From Udeniomyces pyricola (lineage: Eukaryota > Basidiomycota > Tremellomycetes > Cystofilobasidiales > Mrakiaceae), in assembly GCA_039545295.1 (NCBI GenBank), contig BCIK01000009.1, positions 186,001-250,000 of the forward strand: a stretch of 64,000 bases of DNA, read 5' to 3'. Positions within the stretch are counted from its first letter, which is position 1. Every line of letters begins with the position of its first letter. Position numbers and translations under genes: made by a program. The notes under the pieces were generated by a model. It did not search any database. It was not told the origin of the DNA and saw only the letters and a list, made by a program, of their open reading frames with translations. Of the stretch, positions 20,667-31,587 are shown piece after piece.

Positions 20667-22442
20667 ACGAAATCCCCATTTACCACCCTTCTTGTTGGCA
20701 ATGGATTTCGGCTCGATATGGCATGATGCAACCAAAAAAAAAGACACACACACTTATGCCTCTCTTGAAACGATGATAGAGATTGGAGACTGATTGACGA
20801 GTTACGTAGGACATTAATGTGGAAAGAAGAGTGAGAGGAAGGAGGGGATGCTAACGATGATCTCCCAAGGGGACGCTGGCTCGAGCTTCTTACCTTGACC
20901 GTTCTGATAGAGTCTCTCTTTGACACTGACCTGACGTTCCATCTCTTACCGGAGACTTCATGACCCCCTAATCCGTGCGCTAGAGCTCACTGGCCCCAGC
21001 CAAGGTGTTGGTCTTTCGTATGAGTCTCTCTCCCCCCAAATGTTTCGTTTGGGTTGGTCCAGCGAAATCATTCAATCGTGTTTCTGAGTTCAGCTGAATC
21101 GGTTCAGTTAAGTCAGTCTATTTGGACTGATCCCTATTGTGTCCTTTACCTTTTTTCCCCCATATCTAAGTACACCTAGGTCCTCATGTTCATACGTACA
21201 TAGGCTTTCCAATCTATGCCATCGCGCGCCTCATAAGTGGGACAAGATAGAGAAGAGACCTTTAGTTCATTCCTATCATCCCCCTCTCCCCTTTGAATCC
21301 ATCACCTCTACGATGCCTTTTTCTTTGATATTGTCTTGCGCGATCTCTTCGTCAAAACACCCATCACGTTCAAGGGGTTCTAGTCCTATATCCGACCCCC
21401 TTCTTTTGTTGGGATGTGGATCATACATCACATAGCCGTCGACGAGTACGGTACGGTACGTAAGGAGGAGCTTTACGCTGATACCTTTTTCAAAAGCGAT
21501 AATGAGAATGCAAGGTTTGAAGATACAGAGAGAGCCCGCTTCATCGATCCATATCGTGACTACTGTCGACCGTTTTTTTTTTTTTTTTTTTTCTTTTTTT
21601 TGCTAATCCTCCCCAGCTGATCATGGCGCGCGAGACCCCCGCGCCTTCATACTCATCAAAGTGAAGAAGACCTTTTTTTTTGGCGGTCGGGTGATCATGA
21701 TGCAAGGGCCGAAACCGATCGACCACAAATGACGGACCCCTGGACACCCCATATCTATCGGGCGAGCTATATACTGCATAGTACATATATACCACTACAG
21801 TCGACCCGCAGCTGACGTCGACTGACGTATGTACGCATCCAAATCATTCATTCGTCGTCAGTCTGATCGACACGCCGTGCGGCGTATGTATCATATAGGT
21901 TGACTACTACATGGGAAGCGATATGACTGTATATATATACGCCATGTCAAACACCCACGTCCATAGTACACCATTCATTCTCGTTTTGATTGAAGACGTT
22001 AGTACGTACCAAGAGTATCCCACTGGGATCGATCGCATTACTTCGACGATAGATGACGAAACCGAAACGGGTGGGTACGCTATATATATAACCCCTCAAA
22101 ACAACCCAAGCATCAAAAACAAGAAGATAGTCGGACATATGTATATAGGTAGTTTACCAACGGTTGTTCGATAGTCTACTGCGACTCGCTCGACGTGATG
22201 AGAAGAAGAGAGAAGGAAACAACAACAAAAAACACACACAAAAAAAAAACGATGACTACAACAACTGAACCTCTCGCTTCCCCAGTCACCGCGGCCGGCC
22301 CTTTCCAACCGTACTGCAACCCCAGTCATGGCCNCCCNAACCCCCCCCCCCCCCTTCTCAACTGAACGAACAGGCCACACTCGATATATCCTCCCGTTCC
22401 GTCTCCGCCTCGACGCCTACTAGTGTAGCGTGATAGTGCTAT
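20667..22442. other. Intergenic, 1.8 kb, nothing recognised
   Basis: Downstream of RPL21 and of the acidic-protein gene (convergent). It contains a T-run at about 21570-21600, AT-rich patches near 21930 and 22080, and a C-run with N22334 and N22338. No coding signal of the kind seen in neighbouring genes. Confidence 0.5.
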
Positions 22443-22947
22443 CTAGACGACCCTGATTTTCTTCCTCGCCGGCTCTGGACTGGTCCCCTCCTCCGCCTCC
22501 TCTTCCTCCTCTTCTTCCTCCTCCTCCTCATCCTCCTCCTCCTCCTCCTCACCTTCACCTCCGTTGTCGTCCCTAGGCTGACCACCGACCAGAGGTTGCA
22601 ACCGCTCTTGATCTTCTTCATCCTCTCCATCTTCTTCCTCTTCCTCCTCACTTCCACTCACGCCGCTCCCTTCTCCTTCCTCCTCCTCCTCATCTTCCTC
22701 ATCGTCTTCGTCATCCTCCTCATCGACATCTGGCCCACTAACGGGGGGTAATCGACCTGATACATCTCCTCCATCCTCTTCATCATCCTCCTCGTCGTCG
22801 TCGTCATCTTCATCAGAGTAATCCCCTCCATCCTCTTGCAAAGCCTCTTCCCGGGCGTATTCATCAGCCGACCCTGCATCGTCGTCGTCGTCGTCGTCGT
22901 CTTCGCCGAGAGGATCGACATCTTCTTGCGGTCCATCGAAATTATCC
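22443..22947 (-). CDS. Highly acidic Asp/Glu-rich protein, 5' exon not found
   Basis: From an acceptor at about 22948 (TTTCTCTAG) an open frame runs about 167 codons to a stop at 22443. It begins DNFDGPQEDVDPLGE, continues AGSADEYAREEALQEDGGDY, has long Asp and Glu blocks broken by VSGRLPPVSGPDVDEEDDED and ERLQPLVGGQPRDDNGGEG, and ends TSPEPARKKIRVV, a basic nuclear-localisation-like tail. No in-frame ATG exists in this exon, so the start must be in an upstream exon I could not place. Acidic tracts ending in a basic patch occur in nuclear histone-binding or ANP32-like proteins, but no structured domain is seen. Strand and frame are supported by the acceptor, the interrupting non-repeat sequence and the tail; low-complexity DNA alone could mimic part of this. 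Confidence 0.45.
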
Positions 22948-24486
22948 TAGAGAAATCATCCACGATGCGTTTCGGGTTTCATGTTCGTTCGAGAAAACAC
23001 ACCAAAATAAAAAAAAGAAAGGAACGTCAGTGACGAAGCCTCAAAAGGGATTGATCATAGCAACGTAGACTTTGATCTGGAACGAGTTTGTTGTTGTTGT
23101 TGCTTTTTTTCTTCTCGTTCTTTGGGGATGGAAGTTTTTGGGTCGAGATTAGAGAGATCCATAAGGGGATTTTTTCTTGATGTGGATTGATTGATTGAGT
23201 TGAGTTGGGTTGTGTTATTAGGGCGGGATTATGCAGATGGATGGATGGGTTCTTATTCGTCGTCAGACCAGACCAGAGTAGATCAACAACACCGCGACGT
23301 GCGATGGATGGGGGCATTCTAGCTAGCTAGGCCGCAAGCAGGCCAGGCGAGCGGGCGCACGTCCTGATTGCCTTGCCATGTCGATCAGATCCATGATCGG
23401 AACCACCTCCAACCCCTCCCCCCCCTTGATTACCCCCTGCAAAAATGTTCTGTCTATCCATCTTGCAGAGGGAAATTTATTTGGGAGTCAAATAAACGGG
23501 GTGTCGGCAGGGGGGGTTGTGAGGCGAACGGGATGAAAGATGTCGATGAGATGAGATGGGATGGGAATGCAAGTGAGATGTGGTTGACTTGATTGGAGAT
23601 GGATGGGGGAGTTTATCGAGGTGCAGATTGAGATTTTGTCAAGCACGAGAAGAGAGGCCATTTTGGATGGCGTGTCTGGACCGTAGCTACGTAGAAAGGA
23701 TGGTGGTCACGATGGATGGATGGATGGATGGTGTACGTGGATGGGTCGAGACGAGTAGAGACTAGTCGGGTGTACTGATAGATACGCATGATGGAGTATG
23801 AGGCCTTGACGGATAAATGGGAAAGAAGGGGGGGGGAGGCATACTGACTTGGTTGGATGGATCAGGTTGGACCAATGGATCTTGGAGGAGGTTTGGTGCA
23901 TGAATGGTGGATGACATGGCGGATGGGTCTGCAGGTAGGTATAGGCTAGTATAGGGTCGGAGGGTTGATGTCTTGGGAGGATGGTTTGTTGGATCGATGA
24001 GAGAGGGGAACGACGACCCATGATCACTATTAGCGTCCCCGTTGCATTAGTGCATGTACTGTACAGAGAGATGACGATTGACCAAAGGTACAATGTATAA
24101 TCAATCAGCTCAGTTATTTTATCAATCTATGATACATCCATCATGGACTCACGTATATCCATGCAAATGAGTGACAACTACTATATATATATATGTCGAC
24201 TCTCAATCGTACTCCTGAACCCCCTGACCATAGCTGGATGACATGCCGCATCGTCGACTATGGCTAGAGAACCATAGATGATATGTCCATATTGGATGAT
24301 GACTGATGATGATAACAATTCCATATATATATATATATACATACAAAGATATTGAATTTTGTTGGGTGAATATATGCATGGACAAACATATATATATATC
24401 TCTGGCCGGTCCTATCCGATCTTCCATTCATCCACCCACCACCTTCACCTTGACCTCATTCCCCCTCGTCCCTTCATTCATCCACC
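22948..24486. other. Intergenic between acidic gene and LSM5
   Basis: Divergent upstream region of both neighbours. It may hide the missing 5' exon of the acidic gene. Microsatellites are (GATG)n at 23711-23732, TA repeats at 24181-24192 and 24323-24340. Nothing else recognised. Confidence 0.45.
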
Positions 24487-25577
24487 ATGGCATCTCAGAT
24501 CCTCCCTCTCGGTCAGCTCACCTGCTTCTCATCCTTATCCCAATCTCCCTCATACTCACTCACCTCCAACCCCCCCTTGTCAATATCACCTGCTTGTCTT
24601 CCAACCCAACCAGAGCTCATTGATCGTTGCATCGGCTCCAAGATCTGGGTCGTCATGTTCGTCGTCGTCGTCCCCCTCTTCTTTCCCAACCCAACTCAAC
24701 CCTACTATCCTGCCCTCTTCACGCAAGAAAAATAAATAAATAAAAAATCGAGTTTCAACGAGACTCATACGTGTGTGTTTATTCCGGCTTTTTTCGTCTG
24801 TTGTTTTCTCTTGTTTGGCAGGAAGGGCGAACGTGAATTCGTCGGGACCCTTACTGGGTTCGACGATTACGTTAGTGAGTTCCCTCCCCCTTCCCCTTCT
24901 TGCTTCTCTTTCTCCCTCTCTCTTGACATCGTCGACGCGTTTTGTTTCTTTCAAGGTGAATAGTTGACTGACGGATTCTTATGAGGTGGATTCAGATATG
25001 GTCTTAGAGGACGTGACGGAGTAGTCAGTCATTGTTTCTTTGCCCNCCCCCCCCCCCCCCCCCCTTCTTCCCCTTCCACCCTTTCCCACCCTATTCCCTT
25101 TCAACAGACTGCGATTCCAGATCTTCCTCATCTCACCTATCCTCATTGATTCCTCACTGAACGACAACACCGCTGACATTCCCTGACTTTTTCCGTTTTC
25201 GCGTGTCGTTTGGGATGTATGTAGCCACTCGACGTCGGAAGGTCGAACGACGACGACGTTGAACCAGACCTTGCTTAATGGAAGCAACATTGCCATTGTT
25301 CGTCCCCTCCCTCTTCTCCCCATTCTCTTCACTTCCTCCTTTCACTCTCTAGTTTCTTCCCTTTTGTCGTCACGGAGAGGAAATTCTTGACTTCTTACCC
25401 GCTCACTCGAGCACAGGATGAAACATGGCGAATCTGACGACGTCATTTCGAACTCCCCTCCCCCCCCTTTCTCATTTGATTTCTGGTTCCTTTCGGTATC
25501 CAACTTGATCCCTCTCCCTCAATCTTTGGGGATTTCTTCAGTTGGTACCAGGCGGAGAAGGTCCCGATTCCGCTTGA
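24487..25577 (+). CDS. LSM5: U6 snRNA-associated Sm-like protein LSm5, six exons
   Basis: LSm5 is part of the Lsm1-7 (mRNA decapping) and Lsm2-8 (U6 snRNA) rings. Exons 24487-24511, 24614-24656, 24822-24874, 24996-25023, 25225-25297 and 25542-25577 join in phase to 85 residues. The product starts MASQILPLELIDRCIGSKIW, then KGEREFVGTLTGFDDYVNMV (Sm1 motif) and LEDVTEYHSTSEGRTTTTLN, and ends with the Sm2 motif LLNGSNIAILVPGGEGPDSA. It matches fission yeast Lsm5 almost residue for residue in Sm1. The final exon holds only 12 codons; it was found from the conserved LVPGG. N25046 lies in a C-run of intron 4. Confidence 0.94.
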
Positions 25578-26335
25578 TCGACACCGAGGCTCGTCCAAGA
25601 ATGAAAAGGGGGATGAGGAATAGAGTTCGCACACGGAAAGGAAGAAAGCGGGCGGAGGAGGGGGGGGGGGGGGAGAGAGATAGGCTCCATGAGGCAGACG
25701 AAAGGACTGCATGGATGCGTTCGTTAAAGGTCGATGGAGATCGGAAAGGGCCCGCGAGATGACAAAGGGGAGGGGGGGCGGCGGGAGAAAGAGGATCGCG
25801 GAGGAGAGGAGAAGATGGGAGATGAGAGATCTCATGCTGGACGGACCCAGCTTAGCTTATATGTAGCTTACGCGCGCTTGTAAGACACGATTGATATCCC
25901 TTTTTTTGTTGGTTTTGGTCCATCTGATCGAGGGATGATGAGGGGACAAAGGTTGGAAGATTGACACATTTCGAGAGGAACTCGAATTGGGAAGGGACTA
26001 AAAGGATCTCTCTCTTTCTCTCTCTCTTTGGCTGATCTCATCGTTTCTCAAGACTCGATTCTTGATCCGTGATCCTTTTCTCTCTAGCGTTGTTTGTGTG
26101 AAGCTCTGAACGGTTGACTGGAGTGGACTGATGGAGCTGCACGCTTCCTGACCATTTGCATCTCCTCGGACGGACAAGACTTCGACCAGTCCATGAGGTC
26201 TATCCACTTCTTGTTCTTCCTTGTAGACCTAGCTCCCTTCAACTGCCGCTCCTCTCGATCCAGCTTCATCCATTCGCGCAGTGGCCATCGCAAACCCCCT
26301 TCCCCCCCCCTCCCCCTTCTTTCTCTTTCTTCTTT
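25578..26335. other. Intergenic between LSM5 and the four-motif protein (convergent)
   Basis: Holds the 3' ends of both neighbours, a G-run at 25661-25672 and a CT-dinucleotide stretch near 26010-26030. No gene supported. Confidence 0.45.
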
Positions 26336-29300
26336 TCAATCCTCCTCACCTGCACCCTCTTGAACATCCCTCATGTCACCTCCACATCTTCCAACCACCC
26401 CATTCGACGTCGACCCAACTCTCCTCCTCAACTCGCCCAAACTCCTCATCAACCCTCTCTCTTCGTCCTCCAACAACGTCCCGTTCTCGACTTCCTCCCT
26501 CACGCCGAGCTCCAACGACCGGATGAGGTCCTCGAAGAAGGCCGATGTGTTGCAACCAAAGAAACGGGAGAGCTTGTTGGCGGCGGCCGCTCGTCGTCCG
26601 TGACGATGGGTCATCATCATCATCCCCCCTTGGGCAGGCGTTTCGTTGGGCGAGGACGAAGAGAGAGGAGAAGAGCAAGGTGAGAATGGGAGTGAACAAA
26701 TTGGGGAAGAAGACGAAGAAGATGGAGAAGTGGAGTAGGGTTGAGAGCTCGACTTGATCGCGTGATCATCGTCGTCGTCGTCGATCCGATCGGATTGAGG
26801 TGTGATGGGCAAGACGAGACGAGGAAGACCCCCCCTCTTGCCAAACGATTGCCTTGTTGTAGTGTTCTTCCACTCCTCTCTTTCGGCGCCTACCCACTGA
26901 TCCTCCAGAAGCACTTCCTCGAGTCCCTCGTCTCCTCCGTCATCGTCCAATCCGTCGTCTTCTCCGCCCGTCGCACCGAATAGAGGTCCAAGAGCCGAGG
27001 GATCGTTGGTCTTGATGATGTGTTCGAGTGTCGTGATGGATTGTCGATAGGTATCGACTGTCAATGACGTGCCAGACGCAAGGTGATGGCCGTAAATTTG
27101 ATGATTTTGATTGGACGAGGTGGAGTGAAGCGGTAGCGAAGGAGCATGGCAGGCCGATGTAATCATCGAGGCGGTGGCGGACGGTTGGGAGAAGAGCTTG
27201 GGAGGTGGGTTGTCCCCAAAGATCTGTGCATAGGTCGTTTCAAGGTTGATATGAAATAAAGAGAGGGAGAGGAGAGAGGATGTTTTCATATATCGTTAGC
27301 AAACCTGACTAAAACAACACATCATACGTCGGCTGAGCTAGTGAGTTGTAGCATGAGCGTTTGATGCAGACTAACAGCATTGAGTTTCTGGCCCCTCTTG
27401 ACGTTTCCCTTTCGCGCCTTGCCGCCATCCCCTTCGTCGTCGTCAAGCGCAAGGAATGACATCTGCGGATCCAACTCCTCTCGGTCCTCTAGCACTCCCC
27501 TCATCGGTTGACCCCACGAGGACGACGAAGACGATGAGGTTTCACCTCCCAACGTTGATTTTTTCGACCCCCAATCGATGAACCCTCCCCGTCGTTCCTT
27601 TGCGAGCCGAATCTTTTCCCTCCACCTCAACGAGCCTCCTCCTCCACCACATGCTCCTATCCCCCCACTGACGCCTCGATGGAACCCTCCCATGACGTCT
27701 TCGCCCAAATGGAGAAACGACTCAGCTCCGTTCCCGGTACCACCACCGCCACCACTACTACCCATTGTCACCGGTCCACTTTCCAACCAAGGGCCCGCCC
27801 CAGGTTCGGCCGCAAAGATCTGCTCAGCCCCGACGTTAGCCCCGAGAAGATGGTGGATCTTGCTGAGGCGAACGCGACGGAGCCGTCGAAGGGCGTCGTT
27901 GTCTTGCTCATCGCGGGAGCTCGACAGGCCCGAATCGGGAAACGTGAAATCAAGGGAAGAAGACGCGACCGTCAAAGGAAGAGAGAGCGTAGATGCGTTG
28001 TCGATGTGGAGAAGACGTTGATGGGAAGCATGAAGATGGTGCGGTTGGATGAATGCGGGTGAAGGATGAATATCAATCGGTGGCTCGAGAGCGGGTTGGT
28101 CAAAGGTCGTAGCTTGCGGCGAAGAGAGGTTGCTTTGGATCAGAGGCCTCGATCCGATCTCATCATCGCCGCTTTGGATGGCCGACCTCAGAGCAAGTAG
28201 GCCAGATGAACTGAGCGTCTTGGACCTTAAACCGAGCCTCGAAGTGAATAGACCCGTCGCACGGTTTCCCCCCGTCGAATTCTCTGTTATAAATCCTATC
28301 CGACTCGAGGCCCTGAGATGTTCTTCAGTACGTGCGTCGAACGGGCTTGTCAAATTAAAGCCATCTTCGGTTGGACATGAGAAACCACGTCGGAAAGAGC
28401 TCTCGGGGTTGGATGCTCGACGAGTATGGCGTTCGGTATAGCCAGAGGAAGACACTAGTAGCGTCGTCGCGACCAGGCCTTCGTCAAGCGTTGATCCCAA
28501 GATGTGTTCGAGTTTCTTAGCCCGTCGAAGCAAGACGGCCTTCTCATCCGGTCGAAGCGTATCGGCAGAGAGCGTTGGAATGTGACGTTGGTGTGTCAGA
28601 AATCGATTGACGACGTCGTCGTCATCATCGTCGCCAGGTGTGGTTGGGCTGGTGATAGGGGCGGAACGACCTCGAGATCTCATGGGCGGTGGGCTGTACA
28701 CTGTCGGCGAGTCGAGAAGCCGCGTAGCGACCCCGTGATGGTCGCCATCGTCAGCGTCGTCGTAGTCGTCACTATTCAAGCGGCGAGGGAAAGAGATGGT
28801 GGATTCGATAGAGGGTTTACCCTTGGTGTGAGCTGCTCGATGGAGAGGGGGAATCGCGGAGGGAGTCGTTCCGGGGCCAGAGATTATATCGGTGTAGGTG
28901 GATGCAGTCGAGGAAGCTCGATAGGCTCCCGCTCCCAGAACCTTTATTTCCGCAGGACCAACAATCAAGACAAGAGATGAAAGTATATGATGTATAGCAG
29001 TAATCAAGCAGTGTAGACCATGAGAGAAAGGAGGTTATCAGCACAATCTGATTCGAGCGACAACCCTCCGATGCTCATGACTTGACCAGATGAGATCCGA
29101 CCTACTCGATTGAGCTTTCTGTCTGCGCAGTCATCGCTCTCGCTCAGAACACTCTGGCTCACTACATTGGACCTCATGAGCTCCTCGTTGCCGAGTTGAT
29201 GCCACCCTTGGCTCTCCCTGTTTTGGTAGAGCTTCGACTCGGATGATCTAGAAAAGCTACTCCTGGGCTCGGTCCGCTCGCTGACGACGCTGAGATCCCT

Positions 29301-30578
29301 ATCCGCTCGATCTTCCATCATCTCTGTCGGGTCGGTAATTATCTGGAAGTCCCCAAGCCGGTACCCATCGTTGTCGGGATCGAAGACGTTTGATCCGTCA
29401 TCCGAGGAGTCTGGCTCGAGGTCGAGCATGGATCGTTCCTGAGCGAGTTCAAGGAGTTCCCGAGGGATGGGAGCCGGCATAATCAGACCCGACTGAGACG
29501 ATGCGATTGAGGAAGCGTAGGCACGGTTAGCTGAAGAAGAAGAAGAAGGGTATGGCAGTCGAGTCTGAGGGATGGCAGAGCGGAAAATGGTTTCATGGGT
29601 CTCGGGAAAGGAAGGTGAGGAAGAGAATTGCTGCGGAAAGGAGGGGCGAGAAGGAAGGTTGGCTAGTCGCTCGACGAGTTCCCTCGGAGTCTCGCTGAAC
29701 TCGTCAGGGAACTCGTCGATACCGAGAGTGAGTTCTGTAGGCGTCATGGGTGAGGCGGGTAGAGCGTGGGTAAAAGAGCCGAGGTGGAGATGATCGTCGT
29801 TGACGTCTGGCTGTCTGCTGTCATCAGCTTTTCTTGACGTCCAAGGGAGTGCTCCGAAGGTTCCTTGGGCGGAGGGTCGTCTCTCTCCTAGACTAGGCAA
29901 GTCGCTGGGAACATCAGATGTTTTCGGCGTTCTGGCTGGGAATGGGGGTGAGGCTGGTTGGATCGTCGCGTGCTCGGAATTGCAGACCATGAACAGGAAC
30001 GGGTCGACAACGGCTTCAGGGTCGTCAAAGGGAGAGACTAACGGTCGACTCGTTTCTTTATGCGTCGACATCTCGCCCGATGAGAGGTGTTGGGAGGGAG
30101 AGTGGAGCAAGGATGTGGACTCATCGGCCGTGGGTGAGAGGAGTGGGTGTTTGTTTGTTTGGGCACTCTGTTGGGTCTGAGCGGGTTGGGCCGATAGCGG
30201 GGGCGATTCATGGAAGGAAGCCCATGGCCTCATCTCTTCAACCTCGTCACCTCCACCGCAATCATCCAACGATATCTCCATGACCTCTTTCCTGCTCGAC
30301 TCTTGCCCTCCGTGCGCATCTGGGAGGGATGGGGTCGTGTTGATCAGTGGAGAAGAATTCTCCGTCGAGCTCGCTCGCTCATCGCCGTCGATGTCCTCAG
30401 CGAATGACGTGGCGACCGACGAGCCGCTCCTTGATGCGTCGAGATGGATGAACATCCCAGCGGTCGATGGGTCGTGAGCTAGTAAAGGAGCGATTGAGTG
30501 TGGTGAGCCATGAGGAACAAAAGCTCGGGGGGTTCGTGAACTCATATCGGGGGACATGGGCTCGAGGTAGGACTTCAT
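26336..30578 (-). CDS. Unrecognised 1,337-residue Ser-rich protein with four K-L/I-xxx-(L/F)-G motifs
   Basis: Three exons, 29019-30578, 27376-28941 and 26336-27223, join in phase to about 1,337 residues. I do not recognise the family. Most of it is low-complexity Ser/Pro/Thr/Asp sequence, probably disordered. Against that background stand four short related segments: RRAKKLEHILGSTLDEGL (about 660), RRVRLSKIHHLLGANVGAEQ (about 890), KRGQKLNAIFGDNPPPKLF (about 1037-1053, split by intron 2 between Ala and Ile) and ANKLSRFFGCNTSAFFEDL (about 1256). The region after the fourth (IRSLELGVREEVENGTLL) is predicted helical by its heptad pattern. No membrane segment or signal peptide is seen. Another repeated feature is IPRELLELAQERS near 380. 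A role as a multivalent scaffold is inference only. The start at 30578 is the first ATG of the open frame; an upstream exon cannot be excluded. Confidence 0.8.
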
Positions 30579-31587
30579 TTTGGAAGCAGACTTCAGGAGT
30601 CGAGGAGCGGGAAGGGTCGAGTGCGCAAGAGGTGCGAGCGGGTCGGGAATGAAATGACCAACGTGCAGATCGATAGGTCCGAAGATCTGACAATCCGCTT
30701 ATATATATCAGGACGGCAACCAAGGGGTAGTGGTCGAGGACAAAGGTCAGTATCCGCTTTAGGACGACAGAGAAGATGGAATGAACCTCGGACCTGCTTG
30801 GAACCTTGTGCTGGAGTAGTGATTGAAGTCTTACTACCTGCATTTGTTATTATGGTCGGATGCGAAAGGAAGAGACACACTCACAAAGTCGGCCTTGCGT
30901 TATGTTTCTCCGTTGGGTATATGCGCGTGCTCGGTCTGTGAAGATGTTGGTGAGTGGACGATGAGCAGCAAGCGTTGGGAAGTGAAAGTCAAGGAGCAAG
31001 GTGGAACTACGTACGTATATGGATGCAAAGAGGGGTGACTAGTAGCTCACGATTCAAGGGAGAACCATGCGGGAAAGGGGCTTCTGCATCGTGTCGGAAC
31101 ATTCATCGGTGATTATACCATATCATCATCGCCATCATAGGGGGCGATCGACTACTAGATTACTCGATGAGACAAGGCTTTGAAACTTGGGGCCTGGATT
31201 TTGCATCCCGCTTCTTTCTGGCCTGCTTCAAGCTAAGATCAGTACATGGATACGTAGCGGGCCGCGATTGATCATATACTTCAGGGATGCATCCATCAGC
31301 GTGAGGATGTATATCGCGGTGACAAATCGCTTTTCGCGCTCGACGTACAGACATGACTATTCCAAGGAGAGATGAGCGATAAAAGGAAAGCGCAAAAACC
31401 CGAAATTTCAACACGACAAGGGAGAAGACTGAGAACGAGAGCAAGCAGAAAGCGGATGCAGGAAGATGTAAATCGAAAGCGAGAAGAAAGAAAAGAACAA
31501 AGCGGAAGAGTAAGAGAAAGAGAAAGATAAAACCCTAAAAGAAAGCGAATCCAATATTGGGATCGATAGATCATGGAAATGGACGGA
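30579..31587. other. Intergenic, 1.0 kb
   Basis: Upstream of the four-motif protein and 3' flank of SMC4. Sequence is mixed, with an A/G-rich patch (31375-31550). No gene or RNA recognised. Confidence 0.45.
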
